This document shows positions 1 to 11,695 of a stretch of 64,000 nt of DNA, in pieces. The stretch covers positions 29,001,032-29,065,031 of the forward strand of contig CM032125.1 in NCBI GenBank assembly GCA_018894105.1, written 5' to 3'. Position 1 is the first letter of the stretch; every line of letters begins with the position of its first letter. The position numbers were made by a program, and so were the translations under genes. The notes under the pieces are model-generated. The model worked only from the letters and a program-made list of their open reading frames with translations, did no database searches and was not told the origin of the DNA. Origin of the DNA: Jacaranda mimosifolia (Eukaryota > Streptophyta > Magnoliopsida > Lamiales > Bignoniaceae).

Positions 1-253
1 TGACAGTAAGAGTTTATTACCTAGCTAGGTAATTAAGCTCAAGCAAATTGTGTAGGGGTTCTTTTCTACTTTTTATATAATTGTTTCAACATTTTTTTCT
101 ACCATACTTTTATTTTCATTATCAAGAGCTTCTTCAGAAGAAAAAAAAAATGGTCATATTAAAAAGAATTAAAACTCCACAAAATAACTTGTTTGGCTAA
201 AATGATAAATATTTAATTTCAATATAGGACTTTGCAAATGTGATCCATTTTCA
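1..253 (-). repeat. 3' LTR of copy 1, truncated by the window start
   Basis: It aligns with the last ~260 bases of the two complete LTRs (ending at 12146 and 23801), from the acagta motif near its start to the shared terminus gatccattttca. The dinucleotide CA at 252-253 (TG on the element strand) is the LTR edge, because the third LTR stops matching at exactly this point and passes into unrelated flank. About 4 kb of this LTR lies outside the window. Confidence 0.85.
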
Positions 254-299
254 TCTGAGGCTTGTTTTGTTTGCTGAAGATGATGGACTTGAGCCAAGG

Positions 300-1350
300 G
301 GCGTGCTGAAAGCCTTGGCTTATCACTGCAATATGGCAAGTTTTTGGTCGACTGAGGCTTGTTTTGTTTGCTTTTTCGCTTCGCCTCTCTCTTTTCCTTT
401 TTTGTTATTCGAACTGAAGGATTATGGATTTTGTAGATTAGCCAACTGGGCTACCATATGCATAGGAGGTCGCAGCTTGCGCTCAACAACCACGACAGGC
501 TCCAACAAGAGCATAGTGAAGTGGACATGCTAAGGGCTAAGGCTGAATTTGCTCAGTCGTGGATTGACCAGCTGACGAAGGAGCTAGAGGAAAGGAACTT
601 GCAGCTTGAGGCGAAAGATATAGAGTTAATAGCCATTGTGGCCACGAGGAGTTTGATCGAGGAGCTGTTGAACAAGGTTAGGGTGGAGGCGCAGACCCAT
701 TACGATACTGGTTGAGCCTATGGATACAACAACACCTTACACTTTGCTCAGGGTGAGTTCGGCAAGTCGTTGCCTGCCATTCGACAAGAGGCAGTACACC
801 AATTTATGCTGACATCTGCTTTTCAGGATGCCAGCGTTTTCTTCTCCCTCGACGACACTAAGGATGCCTTTGATAAGGCCATCAAGCAATTGGAGTATCT
901 TGGTTATTCCATTCGACCAGAGGATAAAGAGCGCCAGAACCCAATTCTCAACGAGCAACTCCGACTTACGTCGATCCGGATGAGGCTGCTTCTACTAAAG
1001 GGCCAAACCCAGATGAGATCGCCCTTTTCAAGGAGCCTGTTGCCGCACTAATGCCTGGCTATTTGGCTAAGCTCGAGACGGTGACCACCGAGTTCAATTT
1101 TGGCAATGACTTTGCTTTCGACATCAGGGATAGCAAAATCAACATGGCTAACTTCTTCCCCAAGGGGGGGCACCCATTCTTGGTCGATGGGGTGGGTCCT
1201 TCTCGACCACCTCCCGCTGATGTGCTCGAGCAGGAAGTTCAGAGCCCTTCTATGATCATCCCCATCCCTTCCAGCAACGAACTCCACTAGCCAATTGACG
1301 AGGGCATGTTGGCTGCGCGTGCTGAGGGTGTTGGGTCCAGCAGAGCTTTC
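300..1350 (+). pseudogene. additional antisense ORF of Tat-type element, copy 1 (broken)
   Basis: A coding stretch on the strand opposite gag-pol, between integrase and the 3' LTR. The frame 458-1049 gives a Glu/Lys/Arg-rich helical segment (ELEERNLQLEAKDIEL, probable coiled coil) followed by the conserved FSLDDTKDAFDKAIKQLEYL stretch. The frame 1051-1290 gives a TEFNFGNDFAFDIRD segment and a Pro-rich tail. An in-frame TGA at 713-715 (CGA in the sister copy) and a frameshift near 950-1050 break it. The homologous segment of copy 2 keeps the same order. Additional ORFs of unknown function, some antisense, are known in Retand/Ogre elements; assigning this one to that class rests on position and is inference. 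No enzymatic motif is visible. Confidence 0.6.
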
Positions 1351-2384
1351 AGCTCGTTGTACTTTTGCATTTTTTATTTCAAGTTTGTAGTCACCCTGCG
1401 AGGTGGGTGTTGCTAATACTGCTCTCAGCCTTTGTAATCGAATATTGAAGTGCAATTGATGGCATTTCCTTTTTAGCAATTTGTGTTCAACTTATTTTAA
1501 TTTTAGCACTTGTCATTCTTGTTGAATGTTTAACCTTAACAAACAATAATATAAGCAACTTGATCTATGGTTAGAATTCTTTTTAAAGGATCCCTTAATA
1601 AAGGAACTAAGTTTAAAATAATCTATGGAGATAGGTTGACGTGAAAATAATGGAACTAGTCCAGGATGCTATTTGCATCTTTGTCGTTAACTGTGAGGTC
1701 GATTGAGGTTATAATTCTATAATCGTGGCGTTTAATGCTATAATTGTTTTCGACTAGGCGATCGATCCTATGTACCTTAATTTAGGCTTGGAGCCAAAGT
1801 ATGTTTTTTCATCTTTGGGATCGACTGCATGGTCGACTCCAAATAAGTAGATCATTTTTAATTCTGGCTTGAGTGCCTTGCCATATAATTTGAAAACAAC
1901 ATCGAGTATGAGTCGACTAAGAACGATCAACTCATTTATTAGTTTGTTTTACAGTTTTGAAACTGACGTCGACTCTGAACAATGAAGTGGTTCATTAATT
2001 CAGGCTAGAAGCCTTTGTTTTACGGTTTAAGGGGTTAACTATGGAGTTGACTCTGAACGATGAAGTCGTTCATTAATTCGAGCTAGAAGCTTTTGTTTTA
2101 CAGTTTGAAACCAACGTCGACTATGGGGTCGACTCTGAATGATGAAATTGTTCGTTAATTCAGGCTAGAAACCTTTATTTTGCGGTGCGAGCAGACAATT
2201 GTAGAAATGTGTGTAGTGTTATTGATCTGTAAAGGTACTGTAGTACAATGGAGACTTTGAGTCTCTTTACACATAGAATTTCTTCAAGTTCATCACATTC
2301 CGTAGTCGAAGAAGCTCATTACTATTTATGTCTGCTAGTTGATATGCATTGTGCTTTGCTACCTTAACCACCGAGTATGGTCCC
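1351..2384. other. 3' untranslated region of copy 1 between extra ORF and integrase
   Basis: This non-coding stretch separates the opposite-strand ORF from the integrase C-terminus. It is rich in GTCGAC/GTCGA motifs and holds the tandem repeats annotated separately. It aligns with 13215-14250 of copy 2, so it belongs to the element. No ORF of note is seen on either strand. Confidence 0.6.
1905..2190. repeat. ~80-bp tandem repeats in the 3' region of copy 1
   Basis: Three diverged copies of a ~78-82 bp unit. Each contains a core like gaacgatgaagtcgttcatt followed by caggctagaagcc, a T-rich stretch, and gacgtcgactatgg. The cores fall near 1980, 2060 and 2140, with a partial related unit upstream near 1910. 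The orthologous region of copy 2 has four cores. This matches the known hypervariable, repeat-generating 3' region of Tat elements. Confidence 0.75.
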
Positions 2385-3400
2385 TCCTATTTAAGGTTGA
2401 GCTTTCCCACGTTCTTTGATACTTCGACCTTTTCAAGGACAAAGTCGCCTACTTTGAAGCTTCTTTGTCGAACTCCTTTGTTGTAGTGTTCTACCATCTT
2501 TGATCTGTATCTCTGCATTGTGGTGTAAGCTTGCTGGCGCAGCTCGTCGATGGTTTCCAAGTTGAGTTTTCTTTCTGAGGTGTTTCTAATTGGATTAAAA
2601 TGGATTACTTGAGCAGTATGTTGTGTTAGTTCCGTTGGGATGACTATCTCTGATCCGTAGACCAAACTATAGGGGCTATGATCCATGGCTATTCGGGGAG
2701 TTGTTCCGTATGCCCATAGCATGCCAGAGAGGTTGTCTGCCCAACTTGCACCAGTCCCTTCCAGTTGTGCCTTGAGGTGGTCAAGCACAGTTTTGTTCGT
2801 GACCTCTTTTTGGCCATTAACTTGGGGGTTCCTCATTGAAGTGAAGTGCTGGTGAATCCCCAGGTTCTCGCACCAATTCCTCGTTCTTCTGCTCTGGAAT
2901 TGGGGTCCCTTTTTTGATATTAAGACCTTGGGCAGACCAAAATAGCAGATGATGTTCTTCCATATGAAACTCTTAATGGCTGCATCGGTTATTTTTGGGG
3001 ATTGCATCTACTTTAATCCACTTTGTAAAGTATTCGACTACGATGATCATGAATTTCCTTTACAATGTTATCTTTGGAAAAAAGCTTACTATGTCAATCC
3101 CCCACTGGTTGAATGGCTATGTGATTTGGATGTTTACCATTGACGTTGCGGGTTGGTGGGGGATATTCAAGTGGAGCTGGCAGGATGGGCATTTTTTGGC
3201 GAGTCGATGGCATCTTTTAGTAAAGTCGGCCAGAAATATCCATATCTGATGATTTTGTGTGCTTCAGACCGTCCTCCAGAGTGATTGTCACAAATTCCTA
3301 CATGAACTTCGTATAAGACATTACAGGCTTGGGTTAGTGTCAAACACCTCAATGGTGGTATTGATATTGAGTTGACCGTACTTGTTGAGAACGAACTTGG
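2385..3400 (-). pseudogene. integrase of copy 1 (broken)
   Basis: The reading at 3167-3352 has the zinc-binding HHCC region (HVGICDNHSGGRSEAHKI) and a YFWP motif. The reading at 2387-3007 holds the core and C-terminal domain: ending in YFGLPKVLISKKGPQF (the catalytic-core Asp position reads Ser or Lys here), then the NPQVNGQKEVTNKTVL helix with the position of the catalytic Glu, and the KVGDFVLEKVE C-terminal module. Stops separate the parts. The C-terminus is kept here but deleted in copy 2. Expected role before decay: cDNA insertion. Confidence 0.85.
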
Positions 3401-3659
3401 CGGCTTGACCTTTGAGCCTACGTGTTTTGCTCTTGTCCTCGGAGGCTATTCCTTCCTTCAAGTAAACCTTTATCGTGTCCTTCCAAGAGGGAGGCGCTTC
3501 TTTGACCTGCCCCACCAAGTTTTGGTCGGGGCCACTTATAGTGGGCTTATTTTTTATTAGAAATATTATTATTCTGTCTAGGATGCCTTTATCGAGCTCA
3601 CAAATTTGGACAACTTGTCGGCCCGTTTGTTCTCTAATCGAAGGACCTGGCTAAGGGTG

Positions 3660-4380
3660 AATTTTTTGAACAGCTACTACAGTTTTTTCATCTTATCCAG
3701 GTATTTGCTCATTACAAACTCGTTAGCTTCAAAGTTCCCTTCGACCTGTTCCGTGACTAGCTGGGAGTTAGTGATGGCTGCCAAGTGCTCGACTCCTCGA
3801 TCTTCTGCCATCCTCATGCCGGCGAGGAAAGCCTTGTACTCTGCTTCGTTATTTATTACCGTGTAGTCGAGCTTGATTGCAAAATAATATTCCTCAATGA
3901 GCGGAGTACGTAGTGAGATGCTAATTCCTCCACCTGAGGAGGTTGTCGATCCATCAAAGTGCAAAGTCCATACTAGGGAGTTGTTGTGCTGATCAGGTAA
4001 GTCGAGTCTCTCAATGACAAAATCAGCTAAAACTTGGGCCTTTATAGTAGTTCAGGGCTAAAATATGATGTTGAATTCGCCCAGCTTGATTGCCAATTTT
4101 GTTAATATTCAAAACGTATCCAGCTTTAATAGCACCTGTCATAATGGTTGATTTATCAAAACTATGGTGGCGTGAGATTGGAAATAAGGCCTCAATTTTT
4201 GGGTTGCGGTGACCAGGGTGAGAGTGAATTTCTCGATCTCAAGATAGTTATGTTTGTTTGTGGCCTTGCAGCGCTTTGCTGTTGTAGTAGACAAGTCGAT
4301 GGGGGCCATATCTGGTTGACACCAATACAGAGCTGATTGAGGCCGACGAAACTACTAATTATAAGTGCAACACTTCTCCC
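3660..4380 (-). pseudogene. RNase H region of copy 1 (broken)
   Basis: The reading at 3677-3964 has the signature MHFDGSTTSSGGG, then NNEAEYKAFLAGMRMAEDRG and ITNSQLVTEQVEG. These are the Asp- and Glu-bearing motifs of the RNase H that follows RT in plant Ty3/gypsy elements. The third Asp (D in TDSQL of the sister copy) reads Asn here. The segment up to 4380 is the poorly conserved link to RT and carries stops. Confidence 0.8.
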
Positions 4381-5330
4381 AATTCAAGTTTGGCCAACAT
4401 AGGTGTTGAGGAGAGGTAACGTTTCAGCTCGAACAGGGCCTGATCGTACTGCTTTGATTATTGAAAACCTGACTTCTTCAGATTTCTCAGGGTTTTGAAG
4501 AAAGGTAAACTCTTGTCTGTAAATCGAGCAATGAACTTTCCTAGTGCTATGGTCCTTCCAACTAGACATTGCACGTTTCTAACTGTTCTAGGGGGCTTAA
4601 TGTCCAAATCAACCTGCATTTTTTGTGGGTTTGCTTTGATGCCTCGTTGGCTAACCATGTATCCTAAAAATTTACCTCATCGCACCCCAAAGGTACACTT
4701 GTTAGGGTTGAGCTTCATTCCAAATGCTCTTAGTATTGAGAATGTGTGGTTGAGGTCGATCAGATGATCTTGTGCTTTTTTGGTTTTAAGGATCATGTCG
4801 TCGACATAGTGGATTTTCCAATCTCATTCTTGAACATGAAGTTCACTAGCCTTTGATAAGTAGAACCTAGGTTTTTGCATCCGAAGGGCATGACCAAAAA
4901 ACAGTAAACCCCATTGAGGATGACAAAGGACGTCTTATCCCTGTCCTCAGGTGCCATAAAAATTTGGTAATAACCTTAGAATACATCCACAATACTTAAT
5001 AATTCACAACCAGCAGTAGAATCGACTAGCAAACCTATATAAGGCAGGGGGTAAGGATCTTTAGGGCAAGCTTTATTTAAATCAGAAAAGTCATTACACA
5101 TTTGCCATTTCCCTTATTTTTAGGGACAATGACTATATTACAAAGTCAACTTGGGAATTAAATTTCTACAATGTGTCTTACCTCTAAGAGTTCGTTGACC
5201 TTCTCGTCGATGATCTGGCATCTTTCAACATTGAAGATTATGGTCTTCTGCTTTACTGGCTTGTATGAGGGGTTTGCATTTAGATGATGGACGATGATGC
5301 TGGGGTCGATTCCCTAGAGGTCAAAAGCTT
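4380..5330 (-). pseudogene. reverse transcriptase of copy 1 (broken)
   Basis: The reading at 4458-4658 gives the RT C-terminal segment (MVSQRGIKANPQKMQVDLDI, then VQCLVGRTIALGKFIARF and SLPFFKTL). Upstream, around 4640-5000, the sequence encodes a YVDDMI catalytic box and the KLNPNKCTFGV stretch. A short deletion beside YVDDM (near 4810) relative to copy 2 shifts the frame. Together with the stops, this makes the enzyme non-functional. Confidence 0.83.
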
Positions 5331-5499
5331 TCCATGCAAAAATGTCTATATTTATTTGGAGGAATCAACCATGAGACACTCCATGTTGCCCATGTCTGTT
5401 CTGATTCGAGTAGTCTTGTCGAAGTTGTTGGCTCCAGTTTAATAGTTTTAAATTCCCTAACAGGCTCGACTTTGGTCTCTTCAAACTTGCACTTCTTGC

Positions 5500-6130
5500 T
5501 CTATTGTCTCTCCTCAGGTTTTGCTATTGAGGCGTCCCCTGAGGGTTTCAGTTTTGGTCGATTCTTTTGCTTATTTGCTTCGACTGAAATTATGTAACAA
5601 CGCCAAGCCTCCTTCGTGTTACCATAGAGTTGGCATGTCCCAGTAGTGGTTGGAAATTTAACCTTCATGTGGTAGGTCGAGACAACGGCACGAAAATCAT
5701 TCAGTGCTGGTCGGCCGATTATGGCGCTATAAGCAAATGGTGCATCGACAACCAGGTAGTTAATCATGAGGTTCTCCTTTGGGGGGCCTCCCCGAATGAT
5801 ATAGATAGGCTAATAAACCCCTCAGTGATGATTTTTGACCCTCTGAATCCGACCAACGTGTGTGGATGGGCTCAAACTTCAGCTTGCCTAAGTTCATTCT
5901 CTGTAAGGTCGATAAGAATATGATATTCGCAGAACTACCATTATCGACCAAGATTTTTCTGATCTCAAAATTCACAATTTCAATAGGAACCACCAACGGA
6001 TAATCTAGCTTATTATCGGCCTTTTGATTTTTGATGTGGGAGAGGTCTGCATCGAAAAAGAAAATCAGCTTTGCGCTGGTCGATGGCTGATAAACGGTTT
6101 TGACCAAAGATGATTTTTTCGATTCCAACT
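5500..6130 (-). pseudogene. aspartic protease region of copy 1 (broken)
   Basis: The reading at 5760-6128 contains ILVDNGSSANIIFLSTLQ. This is the retroviral-type aspartic protease active-site loop in its plant Ty3/gypsy form, with DNGS in place of DTGA. The reading at 5501-5767 continues with VVDAPFAYSAIIGRPALNDF, the second conserved strand (IIGRP). The two are offset by a frameshift around 5765. It would have processed Gag and Pol. Confidence 0.82.
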
Positions 6131-6149
6131 TGCGCTGGTGCTGTCTCCT

Positions 6150-7640
6150 GGCTGACTTGGAATCCCCTCCAATCGGGCCTCCTGCGATGGTGTCGATTAC
6201 TCCTCTGATGGATGGGCGGGGATGATAGGCAGGCTTTTTCCCTTCATTATCTTTCCTGGGGTTAACCGACCATTCTCTGTGGGGAGTTTGATCGGTTATG
6301 CCTGCTTTTTATCGAGCTTTCTCATCGACAAATTTTTTTAGATGACCTTGTCGAATCAGCCTCGCGATTTTATCATAGAGGTTGAAATAGTCCTCCATCT
6401 CATGGCCCTTCTGTAAATGAAATGACAGTATTTTTTGGACCTCTTCATGGCCTCTATTTCGGTCAACTTTCTGGGCTTCTTAAGGAGGTTGTCATGTTGA
6501 ACGGCAGACAATACCTCATTTCTTGCAACATTGAGTGGAGTGTTGTCGTGGAATCACCTGATAGGATATTGATGACCATCTTTGTATTGGTGGTCATCTG
6601 TTTCTCTGTGCTTCTTCTTGTCGGCTTTAGGATTACCATACTTGAGCCTGTTCATGTCATTTTGAGTTATATACCTTTCCGTGAGGTCAAGTATTTCCTC
6701 CATCGACCTTGGCCACTCACGAACCAAAATATTGGCGCATTCCTTGTGTCGAAGGCCCAAGAAGAGCACATCGATCAGAAATTCGATCCGTATTGAATCT
6801 AGTGAAAAAATCATAGAGGGACTTCCCCTTATTCTGTTTGACCGTCTGCATGTGGGTGTGAAGAAGTTTCGTTTTTCTCCGATTAGCAAATTATTGCAAG
6901 AACTTGTCGCATAACTAGTCATATGAATAAATCGATGCCGATTCAAGCTTTACAAACTAGTCGAGCGCGATGCCTTGTAGAGTGGTCACCAGCATTTTCG
7001 CATGAATGTACTCGTTATGTCCCTGCAATTGCATCATATTTTCAAACTGGATGAGGTCTTATCTAGATCTATCGAGCCATCATATCTGGGTAGTCCGACC
7101 AGGATGGCATCGACAGCGATGCACTCATCGACAATCTCTTGGATGAATGGTGACTCCCTTTCTCAGCGAGAGCGGGGAGCACCTTTATAATACGGATTTC
7201 TGTCCGAGTTTCTCCTCGAGATTTCTTCAAGTCTCCAGTTTAATTGTTGCACTTGATGGGAAACTTTCTTATATTCCTCTCGGTCAACATGAATCAGGTT
7301 TTTGTTTGTCTGGGGCCTAGCGCGTTCGACCCTATTGCACTGCGGGGCTCGATGGGGCCAAACGCCATGGTCAACTAAGTCTGCAACTTCTTCCCAGGGG
7401 TGCTGCCGAGCATTTTCCCTTGGAAAACGCCCAGGACTATCTTTCCGTCGAGTTAGTGGTTGCCTGGTTTCTGGGCGACCCTTTTCATCTTTAGCGGACC
7501 TTCATTCGCGCTGAGTAGGCTGAAGCGTAGCACTAGCAGTAGGCCCGGGCTGCATGTTGTGTCCATCCAGGGTAGGTGAGAGTTTAGCAGAAATTTGAGA
7601 AAATATTTGCTCGCTTATTAACTACATCAGTTGCGGCATG
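6150..7640 (-). pseudogene. gag of copy 1 (broken)
   Basis: The reading at 6554-6946 matches the conserved gag domain: EFLIDVLFLGLRHKECANIL, then LVREWPRSMEEILDLTERYI, then a Lys-rich tail. Further 5', near 7560-7640, a stretch corresponds to the QISAKLSPTLDGHN segment that is clearer in copy 2. Many stops occur between the parts. The expected product is the structural capsid protein. No zinc knuckle is seen. Confidence 0.75.
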
Positions 7641-7793
7641 GTCAAGGTGACCACCTGTTCTGGCTGGGCACTGGGTCCCGCCAAATCTGGTTCTTGCTGA
7701 GGTCAAGGAGGGGGAGTTGGTGATCTTCTATTCTCCTCCCTCTCCAAAGCGGCTCGCCTAGTGTTAACAATTTTTTTCGATTGCGAACTCAAG

Positions 7794-7812
7794 TTTTCCA
7801 CAGAAGATGCTA
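7794..7812 (-). other. decayed primer-binding site of copy 1
   Basis: This segment sits directly inside the 5' LTR edge (7814) and aligns base for base with the better kept site of copy 2 (19493-19511). On the element strand it starts TAGCATC where copy 2 has TGGCGTT, so the tRNA 3'-end match is degraded. Confidence 0.6.
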
Positions 7813-8756
7813 ATGATGAGGGTGAAAATAGTATATGAGGAAAATGTGATGAAGTCCAATGAAATGGACCAGAGAGTGGTCGAGGTGGGTGCTTTTAGTG
7901 TATCGTGATTGAGTCCTACAATCAACAATAAACGTTAGGCTAGCCAAGGGCAGGCACTCCGATACTCAAGTTAGTATAGACCCACTAGAGAATTGAGCTA
8001 CAGAGAGAGGGCTTCAAGGTAAAAATGGCGTACCTTGCTGAGGGTTAGCAATAGGGAATTTATAGCCTTCTTAGGGGGGTTGATATGAATTCGATGCCCT
8101 CATTGAGCAGGAAGGGCTCTTGTCCTTATTTGAGGGCTTTGAAGTCTTCTTCTGCCTGTGTACTATTCTAGGTGGCGCAGCTTATGATATAGTAGTACAC
8201 TGGTGGCGTGTACTAGCCTGGGGCTACTGAGAAAAAGCAGTAGTGTGGTGGAATGCGCCATTAATGCAAGGGCATTCCGCTTGGTGGAGCATTCAATGCG
8301 GCCGAGAGGCTGTCATCTTAGTTCGACTTCCCTGATCGAGGCGAGTAACTTTGTGAGATACCTTCTTAGGTTTTAATTGACAAGTTGCAACCTCGTCGTG
8401 GTTAAACCTTCACGGTCGGATGGCATGTGTATCCTGGTTATGGTTGATCATGATTTGGTCTAGACATATCATGCCGATACTCACTTCAATGGGTAAGGCC
8501 CCTGAGGTCGAACTCCGATCGATAGGTCGGGCCTACCAATAATTGGGCGGCTGGACACCACATTGCGGCTCTAATCAAGTATTGTTGGATTGAGTCTATT
8601 GGGCTACCCCATATCAAATAGTATAGATAATACAATAAAACGATTCCCTTGAATAGTTAGAAATATCAAATAATGTTTTTAGCCATCTATACATCATGAA
8701 GGATTAATTTCACTTTCTCCTTTTTAATTATATTTTTACTGTCACTTTGTTACTTT

Positions 8757-9211
8757 GGGCTTGTTTGGTTGCAAATTGATTTTGTTAAAATATTTTGGTA
8801 AAATAATTTTTGGGAAATGGGGTTGGGGAAAGTGATGGTTGTTTGTTTAAATTTTGAGTGGTAGATAGAGAATATTTTGGAAGAAAATTATTTGTTTGTT
8901 TGTATATTGGGAGGGAACAAAATATCACATCAATAACTTTTTTTTACAGTTGGGGGAGTGAAATAGATATTTGAAAATTATTTATATATATAGGTTGAAT
9001 GATTGGTAATATGCGTATATATTTATAATGAGAAGGACAATTTATATAAGTAACATAAAATTGGGGAATGTATTGGGGGTGTGAATAGCAAAATTATTTT
9101 GCAGAATAAATTTTGTATTTTGAGAATAGAATTAAAGAATGTGTATTGTTTATTTATTTAAATTTTGAGAATTAAAAAATATATGAAGAATTTAGAACCA
9201 AACAAAACCTC
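8757..9211. mobile_element. MITE-like insertion type A in the central LTR
   Basis: It starts GGGCTTGTTTGGTTGCAAAT and ends with the near inverse complement (tttagaaccaaacaaaacc). This gives terminal inverted repeats of about 20 bp with few mismatches around an AT-rich, non-coding ~455-bp body. The same insert lies at 20451-20905 in the third LTR. No clear target duplication could be fixed. Confidence 0.5.
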
Positions 9212-9501
9212 TATTCCTTCAAAATAAGAAACTAGACACCCCTTCCCACAAAAAAATAATATATTTTAATTTTAATATTAAAAAAAAAAAAAAGTTAAGA
9301 GTATAATTTTGAAGTTTTACTTGCAACTAGACAGAGTAGAAAAAAGTACCAATCAATCAAGTTTGTGGTACGCCGACCGTTATCCAACTTCTCTCCAATA
9401 AGTGCATTTACTATTTTTAGTCAAATCGAACAATCTTTTGAAGAAAAAAGTTACACCATTTGTTCCTATGCGAATGGAATTATTAATTTTTTTTTTTTTA
9501 A

Positions 9502-9767
9502 GGTTAGATTGGTTGGATTTTTAAATTATTTCATAATTATTTATCATGTGATAATTTATATAATTTTTTATTATTATAGTATAATTTGATTGGCAAAATA
9601 AATAAATTTATGGGGTGGCAAGTTAACTTATCATAGAAATTGCACATATAAACATGAGCTTTTGATGTTTGTGCAAATTTGAGTGTTTATTGTCACTTCA
9701 ATTAAATGAATAATAAGGTGGGATAATAATACTATATCTCACTTTAGCATCGTAATCAAACTAGCTC
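9502..9767. mobile_element. MITE-like insertion type B, first copy in the central LTR
   Basis: It starts GGTTAGATTGGTTGGATTTT and ends aatcaaactagctc, so its ends are inverted repeats of each other. It is about 266 bp, AT-rich and non-coding. It is clearly related along its length to the element at 10487-10744 (shared atttatcatgtgataattt and atggggtggca stretches). Confidence 0.55.
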
Positions 9768-10486
9768 TTTATATTATAAATAATTATTAAATAATTAACA
9801 GTTGTAAGAATATTCCCAAAAATTGGAAAGAGAAGATGCCTTTTCGTATATAAACTTGTTAATGTGCAGCTTGGACTTTATGTTGCCTAAATCCACACCC
9901 AATCACTTTTATTCATTTATTTTGAGCATTAGTATGCTTCAAGACTATAATTAAAAATAAGGCCTAAAGAATTATTCAACTATAACCATTTTCACTAGAG
10001 GGATGAGTCTTATTTAATTCGATTAGCGCAAATTAAATAGTTCTTTATATATTTAATTCTTATTTATAAAATTATCAGTTTTAAGTTTTCTTGTTACATC
10101 ATTAATTAAATAAAGAGATTTAAAATTATTTCAAAAATTTAAATATTACTTTTGGGTATTCTAAAAAAAAAAATTAAAAAAGAAAAATGGGATTATTATA
10201 AACGGAGTCAAATACTTTTCTTACCTCTTTATCCAAAAAAAATGAAAATATTCGCAAAAATCAAGTGTAGCTTTCCTCCCATTTTAATATATTAAGTATA
10301 TCTTTGGTTACATTTGCAACACCCATTTCCATTTTCACTCAAAAACAAAAAATAAAAACTATTACTTTCTCCCTATTTTCACTTAAAATATTTCTATTTT
10401 CATTTTCAAATTCTTTCTAAACCCACCATATCATCCTATTATCACATTAATTAAATTCAAATTTGATTTGACATAAGGCTAGTTTG

Positions 10487-10744
10487 ATTGGATTTTTAAG
10501 TTATTTTATGATTATTTATCATGTGATAATTTGTATGATTTTTTATCATTGTAGTATAGTTTGACTGGTATAATAAATAAACTCATATGGGGTGGCAGGT
10601 TAATTTATCATGAAAATTATATATATAAACACAGGCTTTAGGTGTTCAAACGAGTTTGAGCATTTATTGTCAGTCCAACTAAACAAATAATATAGTGGGA
10701 TAAAAAAATAATATCCTATCTTATTATTCCAACCAAACTAACTC
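10487..10744. mobile_element. MITE-like insertion type B, second copy in the central LTR
   Basis: It starts GGCTAGTTTGATTGGATTTT and ends ccaaccaaactaactc (inverse GAGTTAGTTTGGTTGG). It is flanked on both sides by ATAA, a possible 4-bp target duplication. It is the same family as 9502-9767, in the same orientation. Confidence 0.55.
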
Positions 10745-11169
10745 ATAAATTACTCACTATCATTTTAAAATTAATAAAATGTACATATATTTTAAAAAAT
10801 AATTTTTTAAACATAAAAAAATATAAATCAAATTATCTTTTCAACCCTATATATATACTCTAATAATTATTTTTCAATAATTCATCTAAACATATTTTTA
10901 TTTTCATTTCAAAATTATAACTATATTTCTAATTTTTAAAAATAAAAAATAAAAAATAAAAATGAGTCCTGAACGAAAAAGCAAACGCCTCGTAAGTCGC
11001 CATCCGCGGGGCGGCTCACGCCACGTTGATTTTTTTCATGTGTTAGTTCTGGTCGCATCCTCTTTCTTTCTCCTCTCTCCAACCCCTTCATTTTTTTCAT
11101 TTTTTTATAAGTTAAAGTAATTTAACAGCATACCAAGTGAAAACGATATATGTCCATTTTAAATTGCTT

Positions 11170-11695
11170 GGTAATTTTTTTCTTTTTTTTTTTGTCATAA
11201 CTAATTAATATTTTATTTTCTTAATCACTATACAAAATATAATATTAATTAGTGACAAAAAATAAGTGACAATATAAAAATTATTGCTAATGGCATATAT
11301 TAAGTAGAAATAAGTTTTATTTGTTATGATATTTTTTAAATGATAAAACTTTTTATTTTGTCACAATATAACTTAATAGCATTAAAAACTAAGATTTCAA
11401 TTTATCATCATTAACAATTAGCAACATACCTATATAGTGAATACTTAGTGCCAAGAAAAATTGTCACTATAATTTGTGATTAAGTACTCATTTTCAATAG
11501 ATTATCATAATAGATATGTTACTAATTATAAATAGTGACAAGACAATTTGAACACTATTCTTATCACTATTAAATTTGTAAAAATTATTAAGATGACAAT
11601 AAAATTTTTGTTGTCATTTAATCTATATAATTAGTGACAAATAATTTTGCATTGTTATTTACTATTTTTCACTAACTTTCCTTTTTCTTGTTGTG
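11170..11695. other. AT-rich LTR segment with repeated agtgacaa motifs
   Basis: Repeated agtgacaa/ttgtcact motifs in both orientations lead up to tttttcttgttgtg at 11680-11695, which resembles a CACTA-type terminus (ttttcttgtagtg). The opposite terminus is not seen, so a degraded CACTA-derived piece is possible but unproven. The segment is conserved in the third LTR. Confidence 0.3.

Noticed and set aside
7302..7514. Plus-strand frame of 70 codons within gag
   Set aside because: It is the complementary-strand shadow of the minus-strand gag and has no counterpart in copy 2.
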